Part shown: one piece after another, positions 51,896 through 61,374 of the stretch | How positions within the stretch are numbered: the first letter of the stretch is position 1 | How the letters are laid out: each line of letters begins with the position of its first letter | Source: JAGREO01 sp020446285 | Lineage (GTDB): Bacteria > Pseudomonadota > Alphaproteobacteria > Geminicoccales > Geminicoccaceae | Assembly (NCBI GenBank): GCA_041398005.1 | Contig: JAWKVP010000001.1 | Location: 434,001-498,000 of the forward strand | Reading direction: 5' to 3' | Length of the DNA stretch: 64,000 nt | The notes under the pieces: generated by a model | Told to the model about the DNA's origin: nothing | Databases searched by the model: none | Seen by the model: only the letters and a program-made list of their open reading frames with translations | Translations under genes and position numbers: made by a program

Positions 51896-53047
51896 GTGCC
51901 CCCTGTTGCAGCGAAACCGATCCGGTCCGGCGAACGGTGGATCGCGCCGGCCATCCTCTTCGACGGCAGCCGATTGCGCGAAGGCGTGGCGCTGCGGTTG
52001 AAGGAGGGCAGGATCGACGACATCGTGCCGGTCGATCGCGTGCCGGCCGGTACCGCGATGACGAGGCTCGACGGCACGCTCACGCCGGGGCTCTTCGACA
52101 TTCAGGTCAATGGCGGTGGCGGCGTGCTGTTCAACACGGATTGCACCGTCGATGGCCTGCGCAACCTTTGCGAGGCGCATCGGCGTCTCGGCACGTCACA
52201 CCTTCTGCCGACCGTCATCACCGATACCCCCGACACCCTCGACGCGGCGGCGCGGGCGGTGATCGATGCGGGCGGCCGCTTCGGCATTCGCGGCATCCAT
52301 ATCGAGGGACCGCATATCGATCCGGAGAGGCGCGGCACCCATGCCAGACATCTGATCCGGCCGCTGGATGACAGGACACGGGACACGATCGCCATGCTTC
52401 GCCGCGAGACTGTCGCGGTTCTTCTCACGCTGGCGCCCGAGGCCGTATCGCCGGGCGATATCGCGGCACTCGCGAATGCCGGCGTCGTCGTTTCGCTCGG
52501 CCATTCGAATGCGAAGGGTGCCGCCGTCGAGGCGGCACTCGCCGAAGGTGCGAGGACCTTCACGCATCTCTTCAACGCCATGTCGCCGATGGGGTCGCGC
52601 GAGCCCGGTCTGGTTGGCACGGCGATCAACAGCGATGCCTGGTGCAGCATCATCTGCGATGGCATCCATGTGTCGTTCGACATGGTCGGCCTTGCCATCC
52701 GTGCACGACCCGTGCGGGACAGGATGATCCTCGTTTCCGACGCCATGGCCACGGTCGGCGGCCCGGACAGTTTCGAGCTCTACGGGCAATCCATCCGGGT
52801 GGAACATGGCCGGCTCGTCAATGCCGAGGGCAATCTCGCCGGCGCCCATGTCTCGCTGCTCGAATGCGTGCAGCGTCTGGTCCGGCATGTCGGACGGCCG
52901 CCCGAGGAAGCGCTGCGCATGGCCTGGACCCATCCATCGCAGCTGATGGGGTTCGAACACGATATCCAGGAGGCGGCGCTCGATGCGTCCGAACTGATGC
53001 TGCTCGACCGGAACCTCGAATTCGCCGGCTATCTCGCCGACGCCTGA
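51896..53047 (+). CDS. nagA: N-acetylglucosamine-6-phosphate deacetylase
   Basis: The 383-residue amidohydrolase has TPGLFDIQVNGGGGVLFNTD near residues 64-83, the metal-binding Glu in GIHIEGPHIDPERRGTHA near 124-141, SLGHSNAKGA and THLFNAMSPMGSREPGL with the ligand histidines, and the catalytic Asp in VSDAMATVGG. It deacetylates GlcNAc-6-phosphate in cell-wall or chitin amino-sugar recycling. The GTG at 51896 has a good GGAGG nine bases upstream. Glucosamine-6-phosphate deaminase and PTS genes are not in view. Confidence 0.92.
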   Translation: MPPVAAKPIRSGERWIAPAILFDGSRLREGVALRLKEGRIDDIVPVDRVPAGTAMTRLDGTLTPGLFDIQVNGGGGVLFNTDCTVDGLRNLCEAHRRLGTSHLLPTVITDTPDTLDAAARAVIDAGGRFGIRGIHIEGPHIDPERRGTHARHLIRPLDDRTRDTIAMLRRETVAVLLTLAPEAVSPGDIAALANAGVVVSLGHSNAKGAAVEAALAEGARTFTHLFNAMSPMGSREPGLVGTAINSDAWCSIICDGIHVSFDMVGLAIRARPVRDRMILVSDAMATVGGPDSFELYGQSIRVEHGRLVNAEGNLAGAHVSLLECVQRLVRHVGRPPEEALRMAWTHPSQLMGFEHDIQEAALDASELMLLDRNLEFAGYLADA

Positions 53048-53075
53048 GATTGCCGGCCGCCGCTGTCCACTCCTT

Positions 53076-54221
53076 TCAGATACATTCCTCGAACAACCGG
53101 GCGAGGTTTTGCGCATCCAGTGGCAGGGGATTGCCGCCGCAGCTCGGATCTTCGGCAGCCATGGCCGCGAGTTCTCCGATGCGGTCGCGTCCGGCGCCGA
53201 GTTCGGCGAGCTTGTCTGGCACGCCCAGATCGGCGCGCAGACGCAGCACATGATCGAGGAAATCGTCGAAACTGTCGCCGATGGCGAGATAGCGCGCGGC
53301 GGCGGCGAGGCGGTCCTCGATGGCCGGACGGTTGAAACGGAGAACGGCGGGCATGACCACCGCGTTGGTGAGCCCGTGATGCGTGTTGTAGACGGAGCCG
53401 ATGGGATGCGAGAGCGCATGGATCGCGCCGAGACCCTTCTGGAAGGCGATGGCCCCCATGGCCGCGGCACTCATCATGTGCGCCCGCGCCTCGATATCAC
53501 GTCCATCGGCGACCACGCGCGGCAGGTTTTCGTTCACCAGCCGCATCCCCTCCAGCGCGATGCCCTGGCTGAACGGGTGATAATGCGGCGAACAATACGC
53601 TTCGAGACAGTGAGCGAGGGCATCCATGCCGGTACCGACGGTAATCATCGCCGGCATGCCGACAGTGAGTTCCGGATCGCAGATGACGACGGACGGCAGG
53701 ATCTTCGGGTGAAAGATGATTTTCTTGACGTGGGTCCGCGAATTGGTGAGCACGCTCGCACGGCCCACTTCGGAGCCCGTTCCGGCCGTGGTCGGCACGG
53801 CGACGATGGGCCGGATCGCCGCTGCGTCGGCGCGGGTCCACCAGTCGCCGATATCCTCGAAATCCCAGACCGGACGGCTCTGCCCGGCCATGAAGGCGAC
53901 GAGCTTGCCGAGATCCAGTCCGGAGCCGCCGCCAAAGGCGACAACGCCGTCATGTCCGCCCGCAATGAACATCTCGATACCGGCGGCGAGATTGTTCTCA
54001 TTCGGGTTCGGATCGACATCGGCAAAACAGGCGCGCCCGAGCCCCGCCTGATCGAGAATGGCGAGCGCCCTTTCGGTGATCTCCATCGCGGCGAGACCGC
54101 GATCGGTGACCAGCAGCGGGCGGGCGATGCCGGCGGCCCTGCAGGCTTCGGCAAGCTCGCCGATCCGGCCGGCGCCGAAGCGAATGGCGGTTGGATAGCT
54201 CCAGTTGGCGACAGGATTCAT
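53076..54221 (-). CDS. iron-containing alcohol dehydrogenase
   Basis: The 381-residue enzyme belongs to the group III (Fe-ADH) family: GGGSGLDLGKLVAFM near residues 97-111, VPTTAGTGSEVGRASVLTN near 140-158, and the metal-binding segments GMDALAHCLEAYCSPHYHP near 197-215 and GAIHALSHPIGSVYNTHHG near 262-280. It would oxidise an alcohol with NAD. It starts three bases after the aldehyde dehydrogenase stop, and that gene follows a glutamine-synthetase-like ligase, suggesting consecutive steps of one pathway. Confidence 0.88.
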   Translation of the reverse strand: MNPVANWSYPTAIRFGAGRIGELAEACRAAGIARPLLVTDRGLAAMEITERALAILDQAGLGRACFADVDPNPNENNLAAGIEMFIAGGHDGVVAFGGGSGLDLGKLVAFMAGQSRPVWDFEDIGDWWTRADAAAIRPIVAVPTTAGTGSEVGRASVLTNSRTHVKKIIFHPKILPSVVICDPELTVGMPAMITVGTGMDALAHCLEAYCSPHYHPFSQGIALEGMRLVNENLPRVVADGRDIEARAHMMSAAAMGAIAFQKGLGAIHALSHPIGSVYNTHHGLTNAVVMPAVLRFNRPAIEDRLAAAARYLAIGDSFDDFLDHVLRLRADLGVPDKLAELGAGRDRIGELAAMAAEDPSCGGNPLPLDAQNLARLFEECI

Positions 54222-54224
54222 CGC

Positions 54225-55607
54225 TCAGGCTTTCTTCAGATGATAGGATTTCGGACGTGTGAGATTGTGGTAGCCGATGGGTGAAAGGGCGCCGCCGCGA
54301 CCGGTATTCTTGCAGCCGGTCCAGCAAAGCGCCGGGTCGAGATAATCGCAGCGGTTCATGAACACCGTGCCGGTCTCGATGGCCGCACCGATGCGCGCGG
54401 CCCGCCCGGCATCCCTCGTCCAGAGGGCGGCGGTCAGACCGAACTCGCTGTCATTCATGAGACGGATCGCCTCATCGTCGCCGTCCACCGGCATGATGCC
54501 GACGACCGGACCGAAACTCTCGTCGCGCATCACCCGCATGTCATGATCGACATCGACAAGGATCTGCGGCGCCAGATAGGCCCCGCCATCATCGGCGGCA
54601 AAGCGCGCCGGATCGACCAGCGCCCTCGCCCCGGCGGCGACGGCCTCGGCGGTCTGCCTGCGCACTTCCTCCGCGAAGCGGACATTCGCCATCGGCCCGA
54701 GCGTGGTATCGGCATCGAGCGGATTGCCGAGCCTGTAGTCATTGACGATGGCCAGCGCCCTCTCGACGAAATCACCGAACAGGGACCGTGCGACATAGAT
54801 CCGCTCGATGCCGCAGCAGCACTGCCCGGAATTGAACATCGCCCCGTCGATCAGCGTGGCGGCGGCGGCCTCGAGATCGGCATCCTCCATCACATAGCCC
54901 GGATCCTTGCCGCCCAGTTCGAGACCGAGCGGCGTGAAGGTTCCGGCCGCCGCACGCTCGATGGCCCGGCCGCCACCCACCGAGCCGGTGAAATTGACGA
55001 AGTCGAACGCTTTTTCCGCCAGAAGCGTCGCCGTCGTCGCATGATCGAGGAAGATGTTGGCGAACACATCCTCCGGCACGCCCGCCTCGTTGAAGGCGCG
55101 AACCATGCGTTCACCGGCGAGCAGCGTCTGGGTGGCGTGCTTGAGGATCACCGTGTTGCCCGCGATGAGTGCGGGCGCCACCGTGTTGACCGCCGTCATG
55201 TAGGGATAGTTCCATGGTGCAATCACCAGCACCACGCCATGCGGCTCGCGCAGGATCCGGCGCTCGAAACGATCGGAGTCCTCCATGACCAGCGGTGAAA
55301 GTGCGGCGGCGGCGATGTCGGCCATATGCGATGCACGTTCGTTCACCCCGCCGAACTCGCCGCCATAACGCACGGGCCGGCCCATCATCCGCGCGAGTTC
55401 CGGCACCGCCTCCCCGTTCATCTCGCCGAGACGGGCTATTCCGGCGCGAACGAGTGCTATCCGTTCCTCGAGCGGCCTTGCCGACCAGCCGCGCTGCGCC
55501 GCCTTCACCTTGCGCACGAGCGCTCTTGCCTGATCGGGCTCCAGCGCCGGACGCGAGGCGAAGACCGAACCGTCGATCGGGGAGATGCACTGCAATGTCG
55601 TGCTCAT
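54225..55607 (-). CDS. NAD(P)-dependent aldehyde dehydrogenase
   Basis: The 460-residue enzyme has the ALDH landmarks VIAPWNYPYMTAVNTVAPAL near 130-149, the catalytic Glu in PLGLELGGKDPGYVMEDAD, the catalytic Cys in FNSGQCCCGIERIYV near 260-274, and DESFGPVVGIMPV near 366. It converts an aldehyde to the acid. It lies four bases after the glutamine-synthetase-like gene and just before the Fe-ADH gene in one operon. The aldehyde is probably made by that ADH. Confidence 0.9.
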   Translation of the reverse strand: MSTTLQCISPIDGSVFASRPALEPDQARALVRKVKAAQRGWSARPLEERIALVRAGIARLGEMNGEAVPELARMMGRPVRYGGEFGGVNERASHMADIAAAALSPLVMEDSDRFERRILREPHGVVLVIAPWNYPYMTAVNTVAPALIAGNTVILKHATQTLLAGERMVRAFNEAGVPEDVFANIFLDHATTATLLAEKAFDFVNFTGSVGGGRAIERAAAGTFTPLGLELGGKDPGYVMEDADLEAAAATLIDGAMFNSGQCCCGIERIYVARSLFGDFVERALAIVNDYRLGNPLDADTTLGPMANVRFAEEVRRQTAEAVAAGARALVDPARFAADDGGAYLAPQILVDVDHDMRVMRDESFGPVVGIMPVDGDDEAIRLMNDSEFGLTAALWTRDAGRAARIGAAIETGTVFMNRCDYLDPALCWTGCKNTGRGGALSPIGYHNLTRPKSYHLKKA

Positions 55608-55611
55608 GCGA

Positions 55612-56976
55612 TCATGCCCTCTCGAAACCGCGGGCGATTTCCCAGTCGGTGACGACGCGGTCATATTCCGACTGCTCGAATCGCGCGGCGTGCAGATAGT
55701 GCCCGAGCACGGCGTCGCCGAGTGCATCGCGCAACATGGCGGAAGCCTCCGCCTCGTCGATGGCGGCGCGCAGCGTCGCCGGTATCTCGTTGCCCTTGCC
55801 CTGATAGGCATCGCCGCGGAATTCGTCGGCGAGCTGCATGTCCCGGTCGATACCGTCGATACCGGCCGCCAGCAGCGCTGCCATCGCCAGATAGGGGTTG
55901 AGATCGGAACCGCCGATGCGGCATTCGACCCTCACGGCCTTGCTGTCCGCGCCGCAGACACGGTAGCCCGCCGTCCGGTTGTCCATCGACCAGACGATCT
56001 TGGTCGGCGCGAAGGTGCCGCGCGCGAAGCGCTTGTAGGAGTTGATGTAGGGCGCCAGAAACAGTGTGGTCGCCGGCGCGTGGGCGAGCTGACCCGCGAG
56101 AAAGCTCTTCATCTTCGATGACATGCCATGCTCGGCGCCCGCATCGAAGAACAGCGGTTCGCCCCCCGTCGTCCACAGCGACTGGTGGATATGGCTGGAA
56201 CTGCCCGCCTTCGTGGTGGAGGGCTTGGCAAGGAAGGTGACCGCCCGCCCGTTCGCCCAGGCGATCTCCTTGACGGCATTCTTCACGATCGAATGGTTGT
56301 CGGCCATGGTCAGCGCATCGGTGTAGCGGACATTGACTTCTTCCTGCCCGCTGTCGGCCTCGCCCTTGGTGTTTTCCACCGGCACGCCCGCACCCTGCAG
56401 ACCCTTGCGGATCGCCCGCATCACATTCTCTTCCTTGGCCGTCTGGAAGATGTGGTAATCCTCATTGTAGGGGCTGATCGGCGTCAGGTTGCGGTAGCCG
56501 CCGTCATGCGCTTCCTCGAAACTCTCGCGATAGAGGAAGAATTCGAGCTCGGTGGCCATCATCGCCCGAAGACCGCGTTCCTCCAGCCGGGCGAGCTGCC
56601 GCTTGAGCACGGCCCGCGGCGAATGCGGCACATCCTGGTGAGTGTGGTGGTCGAGCACGTCGCAGAGCACGAGTGCCGTGCCCTCGGCCCAGGGAATACG
56701 GCGAAGCGTGTCGAGATCCGGCTTCATGACATAATCGCCATAGCCGCGCGCCCACGACGTCGCCTCATATCCCTCGACCGTGTTCATCTCCATGTCGGTC
56801 GCCTGGAGATAGTTGCAGCTGTGCGTTTCCTCAAAGGCGCTGTCGATGAAGAACTCGGCCTGGAACCGCTTGCCCATCAACCGGCCCTGCATGTCGATCT
56901 GTGCCGCGATGACGGTATCGATCTCACCGACCTGTACCGCCTCGCGCAGCCAGTCCATCGTCAGTTTGTCACTCAT
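55612..56976 (-). CDS. glutamine synthetase-family gamma-glutamylamide ligase
   Basis: The 454-residue protein belongs to the glutamine-synthetase fold: a beta-grasp N-domain (VIAAQIDMQGRLMGKRFQ), the metal-binding ATELEFFLYRESFEEAH near 142-158, ADNHSIVKNAVKEIAWANG near 226-244, TTKAGSSSHIHQSL near 254-267, and DNRTAGYRVCGADSK near 332-346. Its sequence and its ADH/ALDH partners point to the PuuA/IpuC-type enzymes, which join glutamate to amines or amino alcohols rather than to ammonia. GGGAGAG precedes the ATG. Substrate is inferred from context only. Confidence 0.82.
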   Translation of the reverse strand: MSDKLTMDWLREAVQVGEIDTVIAAQIDMQGRLMGKRFQAEFFIDSAFEETHSCNYLQATDMEMNTVEGYEATSWARGYGDYVMKPDLDTLRRIPWAEGTALVLCDVLDHHTHQDVPHSPRAVLKRQLARLEERGLRAMMATELEFFLYRESFEEAHDGGYRNLTPISPYNEDYHIFQTAKEENVMRAIRKGLQGAGVPVENTKGEADSGQEEVNVRYTDALTMADNHSIVKNAVKEIAWANGRAVTFLAKPSTTKAGSSSHIHQSLWTTGGEPLFFDAGAEHGMSSKMKSFLAGQLAHAPATTLFLAPYINSYKRFARGTFAPTKIVWSMDNRTAGYRVCGADSKAVRVECRIGGSDLNPYLAMAALLAAGIDGIDRDMQLADEFRGDAYQGKGNEIPATLRAAIDEAEASAMLRDALGDAVLGHYLHAARFEQSEYDRVVTDWEIARGFERA

Positions 56977-57113
56977 GAGCACTCTCCCGAACCGCCCGAT
57001 CCCGCTCGCGAGTGTCGCAAACATGGGCGTTTTTCCATCGCCTGATGACACCTCAATAGGCGTTTGGCCGATGGAGGCAAGGGAACAAAAGGAGAGAAGC
57101 CGCCCCGCCCCGT

Positions 57114-58319
57114 TCAGGCGGCGGGGAGGTTCGCAGGCGCGATCCCGGATGCGACCTTCGTGAAACGGCGGATTACCTCGTCGATCTGCCCGGGCGTATG
57201 CGCCGCGGAGACGCTGCAGCGAAGGAGGCAGACGCCACCGGGTGTGCCCGGCGGAACGGCGAGATTGACGTACACGCCTTCCTCGATCAGCCGGTTCCAG
57301 GCATGGACCACGCTCTGCTCGTCCGGCATGCGCACGGCGATCACCGGCCCCACCTCCGAGCAGATGTCGAAGCCGGCGGCGCTGAGCCCGGCATGCAGGC
57401 GCTCCGCGTTCTCCCAGATGCGGGTCCGCAGTTCCGGGCGGGTCTCGATCTGGCGCAGCGCCTCGCTCACCGACGCCATGCTCGACGGTGTAGGCGAGGC
57501 GGCGAACATGTAGGGCTTGGAGGTCAGTCGCAGAAGCTCGAAATCGGGATGATCGGAAACGGCGAAACCTCCGGTTCCGGCAAGGCTCTTGGAGAAGGTG
57601 CCGACGATGAAATCGACGCCCTTGTCGACCCCCTGCGCTTCGGCGACGCCGCGACCATGCTCGCCATAGATGCCGGCGGAATGGGCCTCGTCGACGAGCA
57701 GCCACGCGCCGTGCTTCTCCTTGACCTCGACGAATTCCCTGATGGGAGCGGTGTCGCCGAGCATCGAGTAGAGCCCCTCGACGACGATGAGCTTGCACTC
57801 CGCCCGGCCTTCGAGACGGGCGAGACGGCGGTCGAGATGATCCGGGTCATTGTGGCGGAAGGTCACGGTCTCCGCCGGCGACAGGCGGCAGCCGTCCCAG
57901 ATGCTGGCGTGATTGTCGCTGTCGCTGAGGATGACGTCCCGTGGCCCGGCGAGTGCCGAGATCGTCGCCAGATTGGCCTGATAGCCGGTCGTGAAGACGA
58001 TCGCATGGCGACGGTCGAAGAACCGGCGAAAGCCCTCCTCGAGTTGCCGGTGCCGGGCATAGGTGCCATTGGCGATGCGTGAACCGGTGGTGCCGGTGCC
58101 CTGTTCGAGCGCCGCGTCGGCGGCGGCCTTGCGGCAGGCGGGATCGAAGGAGAGGCCGAGATAGTTGTTGGTGCCCACCATGATCGTGCGACGGCCGGCG
58201 ATCATCGCCTCGGTTGCCGAGAGCACTTCATCGAGACACTGGCCGAACGGATCGGTGCCGGCGGCCACGACCGCGCCGTGACGCTCCTTCACGGCACTGT
58301 ATTTCCCGAAGATGTCCAT
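57114..58319 (-). CDS. spt: serine palmitoyltransferase
   Basis: The 401-residue protein is an alpha-oxoamine synthase with PLP-site motifs LSDSDNHASIWDG near residues 131-143, DEAHSAG at 210-216, and the Schiff-base Lys244 in TFSKSLAGTGGF. KBL, BioF and HemA share the fold, but the neighbouring acyl carrier protein, dehydrogenase and acyl-AMP ligase match the ceramide operon of Caulobacter. It would condense serine with an acyl group into 3-oxo-sphinganine. Its ATG overlaps the acpR stop as TGATG. Confidence 0.86.
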   Translation of the reverse strand: MDIFGKYSAVKERHGAVVAAGTDPFGQCLDEVLSATEAMIAGRRTIMVGTNNYLGLSFDPACRKAAADAALEQGTGTTGSRIANGTYARHRQLEEGFRRFFDRRHAIVFTTGYQANLATISALAGPRDVILSDSDNHASIWDGCRLSPAETVTFRHNDPDHLDRRLARLEGRAECKLIVVEGLYSMLGDTAPIREFVEVKEKHGAWLLVDEAHSAGIYGEHGRGVAEAQGVDKGVDFIVGTFSKSLAGTGGFAVSDHPDFELLRLTSKPYMFAASPTPSSMASVSEALRQIETRPELRTRIWENAERLHAGLSAAGFDICSEVGPVIAVRMPDEQSVVHAWNRLIEEGVYVNLAVPPGTPGGVCLLRCSVSAAHTPGQIDEVIRRFTKVASGIAPANLPAA

Positions 58320-58567
58320 CACTGACCTTTCGTATCGACCGTCGTTCGCACGAGCCCGACGAGATCGCCCACGGTCTGCAGCTCCGAGACCTGGTTCATG
58401 GGAATGTCGATCTCGAAATGATCCTCGATCTCCATGATGAGATCCATGGCCGCGACCGAATCGATGTTCAGCCCGGCGGCGAGCTCGGTCGTGTCCTCCA
58501 CCGTCCTGCGCTCCGGATTGTAGCGATCGAGAAGTTCCAGCACATGCCTGCGCAAACTGTCGGTCAT
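58319..58567 (-). CDS. acpR: dedicated acyl carrier protein of sphingolipid synthesis
   Basis: The 82-residue protein is an acyl carrier protein; Ser37 in LNIDSVAAMDLIMEIED is the expected phosphopantetheine site. It is more divergent than the housekeeping AcpP and is encoded between cerR and spt, as the dedicated carrier is in Caulobacter. It should carry the fatty acyl group loaded by the adjacent acyl-AMP ligase for use by serine palmitoyltransferase. GTGGAGAGG precedes the ATG. Confidence 0.83.
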   Translation of the reverse strand: MTDSLRRHVLELLDRYNPERRTVEDTTELAAGLNIDSVAAMDLIMEIEDHFEIDIPMNQVSELQTVGDLVGLVRTTVDTKGQ

Positions 58568-58619
58568 CTTCGCCTCTCCACCTGAGACACGTTTTCTTCC
58601 ATCATCCGGCCTGTTTTTT

Positions 58620-59561
58620 TCAGATCCAGCCGGCGTCGCGATACCATTGCATCGTCTGTCCGGCACCCTCGGCAAAACCGATTTTCGGGCTCCAGCCACA
58701 GGGCCGGTCGCCGCGCGCGACCCACCTTTGCCGGTAGAGCTCGCCGAGCTTGTCGCGCGAGAGCGGTAACATGGCACCGCTGATGCCGGAAAGACCGTCG
58801 CACAGGCCCGCGGCCATTGCGAGCAGCCAGCGCGGCACTTGTGTCACGCGCACCGGCCGGCCGGCAATCGCCTCGCCGGCCTGCGCCATGTCCTTCCAGC
58901 CATGGCCATCGGCATGACCGTCATCGGGCTCGACCACCGGCATGTCCGGCGATTCGCGCAGCATGGCGTGCAGCAGCCCGGCGAGATCCTCGACATGCAG
59001 GAGCGAGAAACGCTGCATGCCCCCCTTGGGCACCAGCAGGACGCCGGCCGCGATCTGCTTGAATATGGGCAGGGTCATGCGGTCGCCCGGCCCGTAGATC
59101 GCCGGCGGGCGCACGATGTCGAGACGACAGTTGCGCAATTCCGCCGCCGCCGCCTTCTCGCCCTCCGCCTTGCTCCACGCATAGTTCGAGGCTTCCGGCA
59201 CGGTTGCCGCCAGCGATGAGACGAGCATGAAGCGCCCCACGCCATGACGCTCGGCAAGCCGTGCAAGACGCGCCGTCGCATCGACATTGGCGCGGGCGAA
59301 ATCGTCACGGGACCGCGCCTTGACCGAACCCGCGAGGTGCAGGACGGCATCGACACCATCGACCAGCCGTCCGAGCGCATCCTCCTGTTCGAGCGAGCCC
59401 TGAATCGACCGGATGCCCGAACGCGCATCGCCGGGCCGCCGGTGCAGCATCCGGACGGCAAGGCCGCCGACACCCTCCGTGCCCGACGGGGCGAGGAACG
59501 GGGCAAGGAAATGCCCGCCGATGAAACCGGTTCCGCCGGTCAGTCCGATTTCAGCCTTCAT
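58620..59561 (-). CDS. cerR: NAD-dependent epimerase/dehydratase-type 3-oxo-sphinganine reductase
   Basis: The 313-residue extended short-chain dehydrogenase has the nucleotide loop GLTGGTGFIGGH at residues 6-17, a DAVLHLAGSV strand near 71-80 and the catalytic YAWSK (Tyr127, Lys131). Its place between the acyl-AMP ligase and the carrier protein fits CerR, the bacterial reductase of 3-oxo-sphinganine or of the derived ceramide. The frame is intact. A sugar-epimerase role is the alternative but is less likely here. Confidence 0.8.
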   Translation of the reverse strand: MKAEIGLTGGTGFIGGHFLAPFLAPSGTEGVGGLAVRMLHRRPGDARSGIRSIQGSLEQEDALGRLVDGVDAVLHLAGSVKARSRDDFARANVDATARLARLAERHGVGRFMLVSSLAATVPEASNYAWSKAEGEKAAAAELRNCRLDIVRPPAIYGPGDRMTLPIFKQIAAGVLLVPKGGMQRFSLLHVEDLAGLLHAMLRESPDMPVVEPDDGHADGHGWKDMAQAGEAIAGRPVRVTQVPRWLLAMAAGLCDGLSGISGAMLPLSRDKLGELYRQRWVARGDRPCGWSPKIGFAEGAGQTMQWYRDAGWI

Positions 59562-59577
59562 GCGTCAGGGTATGGCC

Positions 59578-61374
59578 TCACCCAGAAGCGGCGATACGGA
59601 CATCGACCGAGGCGGGAACGGTGTGCGGCAGGCCGCCGTCCGGGCGGATGTCGCGGATGGCGCCGTCGATGAAGTTCTGTCTTGCCGCGGCCCGGGACAG
59701 TTTGCCGGAGGTGGTGAAGGTGAGCGAGCGCGGCGGTGCGAGGACAACCTCGCTCTCGACGCCGGCGACACGGCTGATGGTCGCCCGAACGCGCTCGCGC
59801 AACTCCGCGATGGCATCGTCCTCCTGCAGCCTGCACTCGACCACGACGATCACCTGCTCGCGATCATCGGCGTCGCTTCCGGAGAAGGCCGCGACATCGC
59901 CGGCGCGGACGTCGGGCAGCTGTTCCACCGCCCATTCGAGATCCTGCGGCCAGATATTGCGGCCGCCGATGATGATGAGGTCCTTGGTACGACCGGTGAC
60001 GACGAGTTCGCCGCCGACCATGTAGCCCATGTCGCCGCTGTCGAGCCAGCCGTCGCGGGTGATCACCGCCTCGGTGGCCTCGGGATTGCGGAAATAGCCG
60101 CCCATCAGGCTCGGACCGCGGATGCAGATGCGCCCCACATGCCGATCGGCGAGAGGCCGGTTGTCCCGGTCGCGGATCTCGACCTCGTAGCCGGGCATCG
60201 GCCGGCCGCAACGCGCGAACGAACGGGCCTTGCCGGCGCCCGCCTCGCCATGGGCGGGAACGGCGAGACGACGCTGTTCGAGTTCCTCGCCACGCAGGAT
60301 ACGGTCGACGGCAACACCCGTACCCGGTTCGGGGAACGTCACCGCGAGCGTCGCTTCGGCCATGCCATAGCTCGCAAGGAAGGCCCCGCCGTCGAACCCG
60401 TTGGCCGCGAAGGTCTCGATGAAGGTGTCGAGCGCTTCCGGCCGGATCATCTCGCCACCGATGCCGGCGACCCGCCACGACGAGAGATCGAAGTCGAAGC
60501 TGGAGCGGTTGGATGCACGGCGTGCGCAGAGCTCGAAGCCGAAGGTCGGGCTGAAGGCGATCGTTCCCTTGTTGCGGGAGATCAGCTCGAGCCACACGAG
60601 CGGGCGCCGGGCGAAAGAGGAGGTGGCCAGATAATCGACGGAGGTCTGGCTCAGGACCGGCGTCAGGCAGCAGCCGACGAGGCCCATGTCGTGATAGAGC
60701 GGCAGCCACGAAACGCAACGGTCGGCATTGTGAAGGCGGACACCGTCGACCGCGATCGAGCGGGCATTGGCGGTGATGGCCTGCTGGGTCACGAGAACGC
60801 CCCTTGGGAAACTCGTGCTGCCCGACGAATACTGGATATAGCATGCCTCGTGCGCGGCGAGCGGTTCGAGGGCGCTGGTCGCGCGCTCCAGCGCGGACAC
60901 ATCGGCAGCGGTACCGACGAAGCTCACCGCGGTACGGCGCGTCGCCTCATGCAGCACCTCGACCAGATCGGCCGGACCGATGGCCGCCCGCGCACCCGCC
61001 GCGAGCAACATGCCGCGAATCCGCTCCGCATAGGCCTGACGCCCGCCGAAATTGACCGCCAGCGGCAACGGAACGGGGATCATGCCGGCATACTGGCAGG
61101 CGAAGAACATGAGCAGGAAATCGGGAGTGGTCTCGGCAATGATGCCGATGCGGTCACCCCGACGCAGCCGCGCGCTCGGCAGACGGCTCGCCGCATCGAT
61201 CGCCTCGGCACGAAGCCGGCGATAGGGCAGGACCGTCTGCAGTTCGCCGCGCGGCGAGTAGAAGTTCATTCCGGTCTCGCCCTGCGCGGCATAGTCGAGC
61301 CCTTCGGCGAGCGTCTCGAATCCTCCGAGCCTGAAGGCCAGTTCCGGATTTGTCGTCGGCGTGGGCATGAGCAT
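59578..61374 (-). CDS. aasR: fatty acyl-AMP ligase of the sphingolipid operon
   Basis: The 598-residue ANL enzyme has the phosphate loop YSSGSTSFPRGV at residues 182-193, LPLYHDMGLVGCCL near 220, ASYGMAEATLAV near 311, GWLDSGDMGYMV near 445, and RTKDLIIIGGRNIWPQDLEW near 463-482, all typical of fatty acyl-AMP ligases that load acyl carrier proteins. It starts the operon aasR-cerR-acpR-spt and would charge AcpR. The start may be the first or the third codon. The ceramide acyltransferase (bcerS) is not in this window. Confidence 0.83.
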   Translation of the reverse strand: MLMPTPTTNPELAFRLGGFETLAEGLDYAAQGETGMNFYSPRGELQTVLPYRRLRAEAIDAASRLPSARLRRGDRIGIIAETTPDFLLMFFACQYAGMIPVPLPLAVNFGGRQAYAERIRGMLLAAGARAAIGPADLVEVLHEATRRTAVSFVGTAADVSALERATSALEPLAAHEACYIQYSSGSTSFPRGVLVTQQAITANARSIAVDGVRLHNADRCVSWLPLYHDMGLVGCCLTPVLSQTSVDYLATSSFARRPLVWLELISRNKGTIAFSPTFGFELCARRASNRSSFDFDLSSWRVAGIGGEMIRPEALDTFIETFAANGFDGGAFLASYGMAEATLAVTFPEPGTGVAVDRILRGEELEQRRLAVPAHGEAGAGKARSFARCGRPMPGYEVEIRDRDNRPLADRHVGRICIRGPSLMGGYFRNPEATEAVITRDGWLDSGDMGYMVGGELVVTGRTKDLIIIGGRNIWPQDLEWAVEQLPDVRAGDVAAFSGSDADDREQVIVVVECRLQEDDAIAELRERVRATISRVAGVESEVVLAPPRSLTFTTSGKLSRAAARQNFIDGAIRDIRPDGGLPHTVPASVDVRIAASG

